Of a stretch of 64,000 nucleotides of DNA, positions 8,652 through 15,330 are shown one piece after another. The stretch's first letter is position 1, and the number at the start of each line of letters is the position of its first letter. This DNA is from Oscillospiraceae bacterium (GTDB lineage: Bacteria > Bacillota > Clostridia > Oscillospirales > Acutalibacteraceae). The notes beneath the pieces were generated by a model. That model was given only the letters and a program-made list of their open reading frames with translations. It had not been told where the DNA came from and searched no databases. The position numbers were made by a program, and so were the translations under genes. Location: assembly GCA_015066105.1 (NCBI GenBank), contig SVOY01000009.1:40727-104726 (forward strand), given 5' to 3'.

Positions 8652-9707
8652 ATGCCTATTCATATTATTCGTCAGGATATAACAAAAATGAGGGTTGATG
8701 CCATTGTCAACCCCTCAAACCCTTTTCTTGAGCCCACGGGCGGGACAGGCCTTGCCATACACAAGGCTGCCGGACCAGAGCTTCTTGACCGTTGCCGCAA
8801 GCTCGGCGGCTGTGCCATGGGCAGTGCAAAAATCACGCCCGCCTTCAACCTGCCTTGCAAATACGTTATACATACGGCAGGCCCCGATTGGTATCGGAAG
8901 GGGGACACTGAAGCCTTGCTTGCGTCCTGCTACAGAAGCTGCATTGAGACCGCAAAGCAAAAGGGCTGTGAAAGCCTGGCGTTTCCGCTTATTTCCTCGG
9001 GTGCTTACGGTTACCCGAAGGAAAGGGTGCTTAAAATTGCAACGGATACCATAAGTGACTGCCTTACGGACAGTGATATGACGGTTTATCTGCTTGTCTA
9101 CGATAAAAAATCCTATGAGCTTTCGGAAAAGCTGTTTTTTGGCATTGAGAGCTACATTGATGACAATTACACAGAGCGTTATCTCAGCCGATTGGCAGAC
9201 ACTGCCTTACCCCGGAAAAGAGGTGCTTATGAACAGGCGGATTACAGCCGTGTGCCGTCAGATGAATTTATGTCTGCGCACTTGGCCGGGATGCCGTGTG
9301 AGCCCGTGGTCTGTGCCTCGAAATGTGCGCCGACGGTGAGCCTCGATGATTTTATAAAGCTTGATGAAAGCTTTGCCGATAAGCTCGTTAAGCTTATTGA
9401 CGCAAAAGGCCTGAGCGATGTGGAGTGCTACAAAAAAGCGAATGTCAGCAAGCAGACCTGGCACAAGCTGATGACGGATAAGCACTACAGGCCGAACAAA
9501 AAAACGGCAATTTCCTTTGCCGTTGCCCTTGAATTAAGCCTTGAAGAAACGCAGAAGCTTCTTGCCAGTGTAGGATTTATTCTTTCTGACAGCAATCTTT
9601 TTGACGTAATTATCAAATACTGCCTTGAAAATGAAATATATGACGTTTTTGAAATTGACTCTGCGCTTTTCAAATATGACCAGGAGACACTGTTTTCAAA
9701 GGCATAG
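8652..9707 (+). CDS. Macro domain protein with an extra C-terminal HTH-like domain
   Basis: 351 residues. Residues 1-160 form a macro domain, which binds ADP-ribose and often removes it from proteins or from O-acetyl-ADP-ribose: DAIVNPSNP, PTGGTGLAIHKAAGPELL, YVIHTAGP, and the loop PLISSGAYGYP. After a linker, about residues 232-351 form a separate helical domain (YKKANVSKQTWHKLM, ETQKLLASVGF, IKYCLENEIYDVFEI) with a helix-turn-helix look. I recall the same domain appended to other clostridial proteins but know no name for it. AGAGGTGAAATAA precedes the ATG. The next gene is a vWA protein, and the two are separated by a MITE-like element. Confidence 0.85.
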   Translation: MPIHIIRQDITKMRVDAIVNPSNPFLEPTGGTGLAIHKAAGPELLDRCRKLGGCAMGSAKITPAFNLPCKYVIHTAGPDWYRKGDTEALLASCYRSCIETAKQKGCESLAFPLISSGAYGYPKERVLKIATDTISDCLTDSDMTVYLLVYDKKSYELSEKLFFGIESYIDDNYTERYLSRLADTALPRKRGAYEQADYSRVPSDEFMSAHLAGMPCEPVVCASKCAPTVSLDDFIKLDESFADKLVKLIDAKGLSDVECYKKANVSKQTWHKLMTDKHYRPNKKTAISFAVALELSLEETQKLLASVGFILSDSNLFDVIIKYCLENEIYDVFEIDSALFKYDQETLFSKA

Positions 9708-9797
9708 AGCTGTTTTTTTAAAATACCGTTAAGGTAAAAAGAAAAAGTAAATTGCAGATTGACCAAAAGAAAACTGAAAAAAGCTATACTGTGGCTG

Positions 9798-10076
9798 TAG
9801 GGTGACAGTAGTTGAACCCGATAAGGTTTAACGGGGCATATTTTCACCGTAACTTTGTTAAAAAGCCTTGAAAGGCGCCAGCCTTTCTGCGTTTTTTGCC
9901 TTGTTACGATAAAAATCTTCTCCCGTTAAACTTCGATGAACCTTAAATGCCCGAGTTATAGTGCATTTAAGGATTTCTTCGACGAAACAATACTTGCGTC
10001 TTGCGAGGAGAAAAATCATTAAAGGTGCTGTAAATCGGACATTTAAGGCTTATCAGGTTCGGCTACTGTCACCCTA
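9798..10076. mobile_element. MITE-like element with TA ends (IS630-type candidate)
   Basis: A 279-base non-coding element. The left end at 9798-9811 (TAGGGTGACAGTAG) is a perfect inverted match to the right end at 10063-10076 (CTACTGTCACCCTA). The similarity continues inward for about 20 more bases with a few mismatches. Both ends start with TA, as expected for a TA target duplication of IS630/mariner-type elements. Inside is a hairpin with a perfect 10-base stem (CCTTAAATGC at 9941-9950 and GCATTTAAGG at 9963-9972) and a second one near 9870 (GAAAGGC/GCCTTTC). There is no transposase, so it would need one in trans. Related ends are seen at 10.1, 13.0 and 29.4 kb. Confidence 0.65.
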
Positions 10077-10092
10077 GGGTGGCGAGTATAAA

Positions 10093-10122
10093 CCGAACCC
10101 CGTTAAACCTTATCGGGTTCGG
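10093..10122. repeat. Partial extra copy of the MITE end, forming a hairpin
   Basis: CCGAACCC at 10093-10100 pairs with GGGTTCGG at 10115-10122. The segment matches the inner part of the left end of the neighbouring element (CCCCGTTAAACCTTATCGGG, inverted), so it looks like the remains of a second insertion or a nested copy. Confidence 0.5.
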
Positions 10123-10178
10123 ATTATAAGGTTAAAGCAAACCTTGCGGCCACAATTTTTTTCAGGAGGTAAAATAAT

Positions 10179-10841
10179 ATGAAAAACAGCTTAACGGAAT
10201 TGGTGTTCATTCTTGACAGAAGCGGCTCAATGGCAGGGCTTGAGGCAGATACAATAGGCGGCTTTAATGCAATGCTTGAAAAGCAGAAGCGTGAGGAGGG
10301 CGAGTGCCTTGTTTCAACGGTGCTTTTTGATAATGTAAGCGAGGTCCTTCACGACAGAGTGAAGCTGTCAGACATCAGACCTTTGACTGATAAGGAGTAC
10401 ACCGTAAGGGGATGTACGGCCCTTATTGATGCTCTCGGCGGTGCAATTCACCATATAGGCAACGTTCACAAATATGCCCGACCCGAGGATGTGCCCGGGC
10501 ACACGATGTTTGTCATAACCACTGACGGTATGGAAAACGCAAGTCAGATATATTCGGCTGACAGGGTAAAGCAGATGATTGAGTGTCAGAAGGAAAAATA
10601 CGGCTGGGAATTTCTTTTCATCGGTGCTAATATTGATGCGGTTGAAACCGCAAGACGTTACGGCATAAGTGAGGACAGAGCCGTTAACTATAACGCCGAT
10701 TCAAGGGGCACGGGAATACTCTACGAGTCCGTGGCCTGTGCGGTGAGCAGTGTGAGAAAAAGCGAGGCACTTGATGCCTCCTGGAGCGCAAAAATCAACG
10801 AGGATTACCGTAAGAGAGGAAGAAAGCAAAGCAAGAAGTAA
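10179..10841 (+). CDS. vWA domain protein (TerY/YegL-like)
   Basis: 220 residues made up almost entirely of one von Willebrand factor A domain. The metal-ion-dependent adhesion site is intact: ILDRSGSMAG (D-x-S-x-S), the Thr in RGCTALIDALGG, and the Asp in ITTDGMENAS. There is no signal peptide, so it acts in the cytoplasm, presumably as a protein-protein adaptor. AGGAGGT stands before the ATG. Close relatives often sit near stress (tellurite-type), kinase or phosphatase genes; here the neighbours are a macro domain protein upstream and an M20 peptidase downstream with its own promoter. Confidence 0.85.
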   Translation: MKNSLTELVFILDRSGSMAGLEADTIGGFNAMLEKQKREEGECLVSTVLFDNVSEVLHDRVKLSDIRPLTDKEYTVRGCTALIDALGGAIHHIGNVHKYARPEDVPGHTMFVITTDGMENASQIYSADRVKQMIECQKEKYGWEFLFIGANIDAVETARRYGISEDRAVNYNADSRGTGILYESVACAVSSVRKSEALDASWSAKINEDYRKRGRKQSKK

Positions 10842-10947
10842 AATTGCTCTGCACTTTTTAAAGTCCCTTTAATCAGTTAATGTGAAGCCGTGTAAAATTT
10901 TAATTTAACATTCCCTTACTGCTTGTCGGTGAAATCTGCAGGCCATC

Positions 10948-10976
10948 TTGTTTTTATACAATTTATATGTTATAAT
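10948..10976 (+). promoter_or_regulatory. Sigma-A promoter of the M20 peptidase gene
   Basis: TTGTTT at 10948-10953 and TATAAT at 10971-10976 with a 17-base spacer. Confidence 0.7.
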
Positions 10977-11006
10977 TTTTCCAATATTTATTAGGAGATG
11001 TTAAAA

Positions 11007-12329
11007 ATGAGCGAAAACCGTGCAATGCAGTATGCTGAAATTCTTTCAAAGCTTATTAAGGTTGAAACAATTTCATCAAGAGAAAGCAAAGATATTACAA
11101 AATTTTTAGGCTTCCATGAGGTGCTTCGTGAAACCTACCCCGGGCTTTTTGAAACAGCCGAGGTTGAAAGCTTTGACGGCAGCCTTTTACTTAAATGGAA
11201 GGGAACAGATCCCTCACTTGAGCCTGTTCTTTTAATGAACCACCACGATGTTGTTGAAGCAAGCGGCGAGTGGACACACCCTGCCTTTTCCGGCGCAATT
11301 GCAGACGGTAAGGTGTGGGGCAGAGGAACACTTGATACAAAGGGCGGCCTTGCAATGATGCTTCAGGCTGCAGAGGAGCTTATAGCTGAAGGCTTTACCC
11401 CCAGGAGAGATACATATTTTGTAAGTGCCTGCACAGAAGAAATCGGCGGTGAGGGCGGCGACGCAATCTCGCGCGAGCTTGAAAAGAGAGGCATTAAATT
11501 CCATATGGTCCTTGATGAGGGCGGTATGATTATGTATGACCCCATAGGCGGCGCAGACGGCACCTTTGCTATGATAGGCGTTGGTGAAAAGGGCTACGTT
11601 GACCTTAAGTTCATTGCAAAATCCAACGGCGGTCACGCATCGGCACCCGGAAAAAATACGCCGCTTGTACGCCTCGGTAAGTTTATGGCAGAGGCGGAAA
11701 AGGCCGAGTGCTTTACCGTTGAAATGCCCGATGCCGTCAAGGAGATGCTTTCACGCTTTTCTCCCACAATGAGCGGCATTATGAAAACAGCCTGCAGCAA
11801 CGTAAATGCCTTCAAGCCCGTGCTTAAAAAGGTAATGCCTATGATTTCTCCCGCAGGTGCCGCACTTTTGCGTACAACCCTTGCTTTCACAATGAGTAAG
11901 GGCTCTGAAGGCGCAAACGTTATTCCTCAGGAGGCCTGGGTTGTGGGTAATATGCGCTTCTCACATCATCAGGGCAAAAAGTCGAGCGTTGACGCAATTA
12001 CAGCCCTTGCAAAGAAATATGACCTTGAGGTTGAAATAATTGATGACGGTATTGAGTCAGATATTACAGACTACAAGGGTGAGGCATTTAAGTTTATTGA
12101 AAAGGCAGTAAATACCGTTTTCCCCGAGTATAAGCCTGCTCCTTATATTATGAATGCCGCAACAGACAGCAGATATTTCTGCAGAGTTTGCGATAACTGC
12201 CTGCGTTTTGTTCCCTTCAAAATCAACAAGCAGCAGCTTGACAGTGTTCACGGCATTGATGAAAATGTTGACATTGAAACTCTTGCTCCCGCTGTTGATT
12301 TCTACAGATATGTAATCAGAGAGGCCTGA
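11007..12329 (+). CDS. M20 family metallopeptidase (carboxypeptidase/deacylase type)
   Basis: 440 residues. Zinc-binding and catalytic motifs are in the usual order: LMNHHDVV (H-x-D), GRGTLDTKGGLAM (bridging Asp), CTEEIGGEGGD (E-E pair), an Asp-bearing loop (LDEGG), the dimerisation domain with NGGHASAPG, and a late ligand region (MNAATDSRYFC). The layout resembles carboxypeptidase S/PepV-like and succinyl-diaminopimelate desuccinylase-like members. TAGGAGAT precedes the ATG at 11007 with good spacing; an ATG at 10998 lies within the ribosome site. It probably splits dipeptides or N-acyl amino acids. The gene has its own promoter. Confidence 0.87.
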   Translation: MSENRAMQYAEILSKLIKVETISSRESKDITKFLGFHEVLRETYPGLFETAEVESFDGSLLLKWKGTDPSLEPVLLMNHHDVVEASGEWTHPAFSGAIADGKVWGRGTLDTKGGLAMMLQAAEELIAEGFTPRRDTYFVSACTEEIGGEGGDAISRELEKRGIKFHMVLDEGGMIMYDPIGGADGTFAMIGVGEKGYVDLKFIAKSNGGHASAPGKNTPLVRLGKFMAEAEKAECFTVEMPDAVKEMLSRFSPTMSGIMKTACSNVNAFKPVLKKVMPMISPAGAALLRTTLAFTMSKGSEGANVIPQEAWVVGNMRFSHHQGKKSSVDAITALAKKYDLEVEIIDDGIESDITDYKGEAFKFIEKAVNTVFPEYKPAPYIMNAATDSRYFCRVCDNCLRFVPFKINKQQLDSVHGIDENVDIETLAPAVDFYRYVIREA

Positions 12330-12349
12330 TTTTCTGCCGCTCTACTTTA

Positions 12350-12384
12350 CGTAGGTTGTAATCTGCCTTCCTACGGGCTATAAT
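12350..12384 (+). promoter_or_regulatory. Promoter overlapped by an inverted repeat (HTH-SOR gene)
   Basis: TTGTAA at 12356-12361 and TATAAT at 12379-12384 with a 17-base spacer. CGTAGG (12350-12355) and CCTACG (12370-12375) are inverted copies flanking the -35 box, 20 bases centre to centre, about two helical turns. This is the expected shape of an operator, most simply for the regulator encoded directly downstream. Confidence 0.6.
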
Positions 12385-12416
12385 GTAACCGAAACAATAC
12401 CGAAGGAGACAGATGA

Positions 12417-13001
12417 ATGAATACCTACATAACCGCATCGGCAATAAAAAAACTGCGTGAAGAAAAAAGGCTTACTCAGCTTCAGCTGGCAGAGCAGTTA
12501 GGCGTTACGGCTAAGGCCGTTTCAAAATGGGAGACGGCAAAGGGCCTTCCCGATATTTCCCTTATAGAGCCCTTGAGCAAGGCCTTGGGCGTTTCCGTAA
12601 CGGAGCTTATGTCGGGAGAGACGGTGGTGAATAAAAACACATCGGCGAATATACTCCTGTCAAGGTTTTACGTGTGTCCCGTTTGCGGCAACGTAATACA
12701 TACAACGGGCGAGGCAATGATAAGCTGCTGCGGAATCACCCTGCCGCCCCTTGAGGCAGAAGAGCCTGACGGGGACCACGGCATCAGCATTGAAAGGGTT
12801 GAGGATGAAAGGTTTATCACCTTAAAGCATCCTATGACAAAAAGTCACTTTATTTCATTTGTCGCCTACGTAACCACGGACAGATTACAGCTTATCAAGC
12901 TTTATCCCGAGGGAAACGCAGAGACAAGAATACAGCCGCGGGGCAGAGGCTATATTTACGCTTACTGCAACAGACACGGCCTTATAAAAACAAAAATATA
13001 G
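12417..13001 (+). CDS. XRE-type HTH regulator fused to a desulfoferrodoxin-like domain
   Basis: 194 residues. Residues 8-66 are an XRE helix-turn-helix (LREEKRLTQLQLAEQLGV, KAVSKWETAKGLPDI). Residues 85-192 match desulfoferrodoxin/superoxide reductase. The four Cys of centre I are present as C87, C90 and the adjacent C104-C105. The iron ligands of the superoxide-reducing centre II are present as H138 and H144 (HPMTKSH), C184 and H187 (YCNRHG), and a likely fourth His at H121. Spacing of the HPM-to-His and Cys-to-His pairs equals that in the enzyme (6 and 3). It may sense, or also remove, superoxide, or sense iron. AAGGAG precedes the ATG. The promoter carries an inverted repeat. Confidence 0.85.
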   Translation: MNTYITASAIKKLREEKRLTQLQLAEQLGVTAKAVSKWETAKGLPDISLIEPLSKALGVSVTELMSGETVVNKNTSANILLSRFYVCPVCGNVIHTTGEAMISCCGITLPPLEAEEPDGDHGISIERVEDERFITLKHPMTKSHFISFVAYVTTDRLQLIKLYPEGNAETRIQPRGRGYIYAYCNRHGLIKTKI

Positions 13002-13008
13002 TGCTTCT

Positions 13009-13032
13009 GTAGGGTCGACTGCTGCCACCCTG
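13009..13032. repeat. Short remnant resembling the MITE end
   Basis: TAGGGTCGACTGCTGCCACC at 13009 and the CTGA that follows keep the AGGGT and ACCCT tips of the 9.8-kb element in inverted orientation, with only about ten bases between. It may be a solo or internally deleted relic. Confidence 0.35.
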
Positions 13033-13041
13033 ACAAAAAAG

Positions 13042-13096
13042 AACAGATGTATTTTATAGGTAAGAGCTTACCTGAAAATACATCTGTTTTTCATTT
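13042..13096. terminator. Bidirectional terminator between the HTH-SOR and kinase genes
   Basis: A long hairpin pairs AACAGATGT at 13042-13050 with ACATCTGTT at 13080-13088, and the inner TTTT-TAGGTAAG/CTTACCT-AAAA part continues the stem. TTTTT follows on the plus strand and a TTCTTTTTTG run follows on the minus strand, so it can stop both convergent transcripts. Confidence 0.85.
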
Positions 13097-13142
13097 GGGT
13101 TTGTTTTGCTGTAAGGATAATATCCTGGTGCAGCTGTCTTTT

Positions 13143-15038
13143 TTATTCTTCAATTCTTATCTGTGTGCCGAGGTTTGTGCTGTCCTTTGTGCCGATTGCA
13201 CCGTCCTCGAGACAGATGAAATACTGATATTTGTCGGGCTCAAAGCTGAAGCTCTCGTCATCGGCGGTAATTCTGAAGGTGATTCCGTCTTCGCCCTCGG
13301 TTTCGATGAAGACTACAGTTGAGGACCTGTTCACCATTTTTGAATTATCCATTGTGCATACCGTTATAAAGTTTTCGTTGCCCTCAGCCTCTTCGCCTTC
13401 AAGGCCCGTAACGGCAAGCACTGCCTCGTTTCCGTCTGCAAAGCCGCTTTCAACGGTGAGCACAACCTCCTTGTAAACTCTGCCTCTTGTATCCTTGCCG
13501 CCTTCAACGTTGGGGCTGTAAACGAGCACGGGCTCTGTGTATTCGGGCTCGGTCGGCTCGGTGGTAGTGGCCGCTGTTGTGGTTTCTGTTGTTGTAGTGG
13601 CGGTTGTTGTGGTTTCCGTTGTGGTGGTGGCAGTGGTTGTTGTTTCTGTTGTGGATTCAGTTGTAGTGGCGGTTGTTGTGGTTGCCGAGGTTGTAGTGGC
13701 CGTTGTTGTTGTCTCGGTGGTAGTGGTTGCCGAGGTGGTTGTTGTAGTGGTTGTCGGCTCAGTTGTTGTCGGTTCGGTTGTGGTTGTCGGCGGCAAGGTC
13801 TGCTGACCGAAGGTTACATCAGCCTGAGTAGTGGTGGTTGTTGTGCTTTTGTTGCCTATGCTGTTTTTGGCAATGAAGCCGATGATTATAACGAGCAGGG
13901 CAACAAGGCCGATTATGATGAAATACCACTTTTTGCTTACCTTTTCGCCCTCTTCTGCCTCGTCCTCTTCGTCGTCGGTGAAGACCTCGGCAAAATCCTC
14001 CTTCTCCTCGTCGGTCACATCGCTGTGAATAACGGGGCTCTGCTCATAAAGAGGCACACCCGTGTTGTCGGTGATGTGATAGGGATTTGCGGGAATAACG
14101 GGCGGTGTAAAGCTTTCTTCGGGAGCTTCCTGCACGGGAACAATGTACTGGCTTTCAAGCGCAATAAAAAGAGCCTCCGGGTCAGAAAAACGCTCGGCTG
14201 CGTTATATGCCGCTGCCTTGTAAATAACATTTGCAAGCTGAGAGGTTGCGTTTGACGGTGCGGGGAAAAGGTCGCCGCGCATACGTCTTGTAAAGGCGGT
14301 CTCTCTGTCCTCAATTGAAACGGGTGCGGGATATGAGGGCAAAAAGGGCAGACGGTTGCTGTTGAGCAGCTTGTAAAGCAGAATACCGAGGGAATAAATA
14401 TCGGAATTGGTGCTCTCGCCGCTGCTTGTGTAAAGCTCGGGTGCAATATAGGAGGAAACGGACTTATCCTCACCGAAGCGGCCGCTGCATACGCCGAAGT
14501 CGCCTAATTTATAATTGCCCTTTTCGTCAACGTAAATATTTTCGGGCTTAACCTCGCGGTGGAGTATGCCAGCCTCTCTGAAGCCCTCAAGGGCAAGGCA
14601 GATGTCACAGCCGAGGTCAATCACGTCGTTCTGAGTAATGCTTTCGGTTTCAAGATATTCGTTGACGGGCTTAAGCAGCTCCATAAGAATAACAAGCCAG
14701 AAGCAGGAGCTTTCCTTGATAATTGTGTAATTTTCGAAGCGGACAATGTGCTCGTTTTCACTCAGTGCAAGCATTTTATCCATATTGCTTCTTACGGAAA
14801 GCTCAACCTCGTCGAGATACTGCTGAACGTTTTCGTAATTTCCCGAAGAAATTACACGGCTCAGCTCCTCATCGCCCGAGGGGAATTTTATGGTTTTAAG
14901 GCATTGGTATTCTGCCTGACCGTCATCGTTTGTTCTGCCGACTTTGAACACCTTTGAGTATCTGCCCTCGGCAATTTTTGCTTCAACGTTCCATGAGCCG
15001 AAAAGCGGTTCATAGCCTTTGAGTTTGTCTACGGTCAT
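13143..15038 (-). CDS. Membrane Ser/Thr protein kinase-like protein with Thr-rich stalk
   Basis: 631 residues. Residues 12-300 are a PknB-type kinase domain with a glycine-poor loop (AEGRYSKVFKV), Lys48, a DFG motif (180-182), and APE (199-201). The catalytic loop reads HREVKPEN (160-167) where active kinases have HRD, so the catalytic Asp is Glu. A single membrane span follows near residue 370-390 (WYFIIIGLVALLVIIIGFIA), then about 110 residues almost entirely Thr with Ala/Glu/Ser/Pro, and a C-terminal beta-rich extracellular domain of about 110 residues. AAGGAG precedes the ATG. The kinase part is inside, the stalk and sensor outside. It may be an active variant or a pseudokinase. Confidence 0.85.
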   Translation of the reverse strand: MTVDKLKGYEPLFGSWNVEAKIAEGRYSKVFKVGRTNDDGQAEYQCLKTIKFPSGDEELSRVISSGNYENVQQYLDEVELSVRSNMDKMLALSENEHIVRFENYTIIKESSCFWLVILMELLKPVNEYLETESITQNDVIDLGCDICLALEGFREAGILHREVKPENIYVDEKGNYKLGDFGVCSGRFGEDKSVSSYIAPELYTSSGESTNSDIYSLGILLYKLLNSNRLPFLPSYPAPVSIEDRETAFTRRMRGDLFPAPSNATSQLANVIYKAAAYNAAERFSDPEALFIALESQYIVPVQEAPEESFTPPVIPANPYHITDNTGVPLYEQSPVIHSDVTDEEKEDFAEVFTDDEEDEAEEGEKVSKKWYFIIIGLVALLVIIIGFIAKNSIGNKSTTTTTTQADVTFGQQTLPPTTTTEPTTTEPTTTTTTTSATTTTETTTTATTTSATTTTATTTESTTETTTTATTTTETTTTATTTTETTTAATTTEPTEPEYTEPVLVYSPNVEGGKDTRGRVYKEVVLTVESGFADGNEAVLAVTGLEGEEAEGNENFITVCTMDNSKMVNRSSTVVFIETEGEDGITFRITADDESFSFEPDKYQYFICLEDGAIGTKDSTNLGTQIRIEE

Positions 15039-15087
15039 TTTTTCAACTCCTTTTTAGCATAACAGCTAAAGAATTTCTATTCAGATA

Positions 15088-15116
15088 ATAATAACATTAT
15101 TACGCCGTTAAGTCAA
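15088..15116 (-). promoter_or_regulatory. Promoter of the kinase-like gene
   Basis: Read on the minus strand, TTGACT (15111-15116) and TATTAT (15088-15093) with a 17-base spacer. The -35 box sits directly after the stop codon of the DUF1653 gene. Confidence 0.7.
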
Positions 15117-15119
15117 TTC

Positions 15120-15329
15120 TTAGCCGATAAATTCAAATCTTTGGTAGGTTTTTCCGTCTCTTTCCACGGTTTCATTCCACATTGAAGCCGGTCTTACCCA
15201 AAGTCCGCCCTCGCCGTAGAGAGCCTTGTAAACAACCATTTCTTCAAGGGTTTCGCTGTGCCTTGCAGTGCCGATTACTTCATATTCGTTGCCCTTGAAA
15301 TGGCGGTATTTTCCTTTTCTGATTTCCAT
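15120..15329 (-). CDS. DUF1653 domain protein
   Basis: 69 residues matching the small DUF1653 family: an N-terminal KGKYRHFKGNEYEVIGTARH, then EEMVVYKALYGEGGLWVRP and a closing W(N)ETVERDGKTYQRF. The family fold is a small beta barrel whose role is not known. The ATG at 15329 is preceded by GGAAGGAAA inside the end of the upstream phosphoesterase gene, so translation is probably coupled. It would be co-transcribed with that gene and the GH63-like hydrolase. Confidence 0.85.
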   Translation of the reverse strand: MEIRKGKYRHFKGNEYEVIGTARHSETLEEMVVYKALYGEGGLWVRPASMWNETVERDGKTYQRFEFIG

Positions 15330-15330
15330 A

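Noticed and set aside
13537..13806. A Val-rich open frame on the plus strand
   Set aside because: It is the antisense of the Thr-rich stalk of the kinase gene; the composition comes only from the codon repeat.
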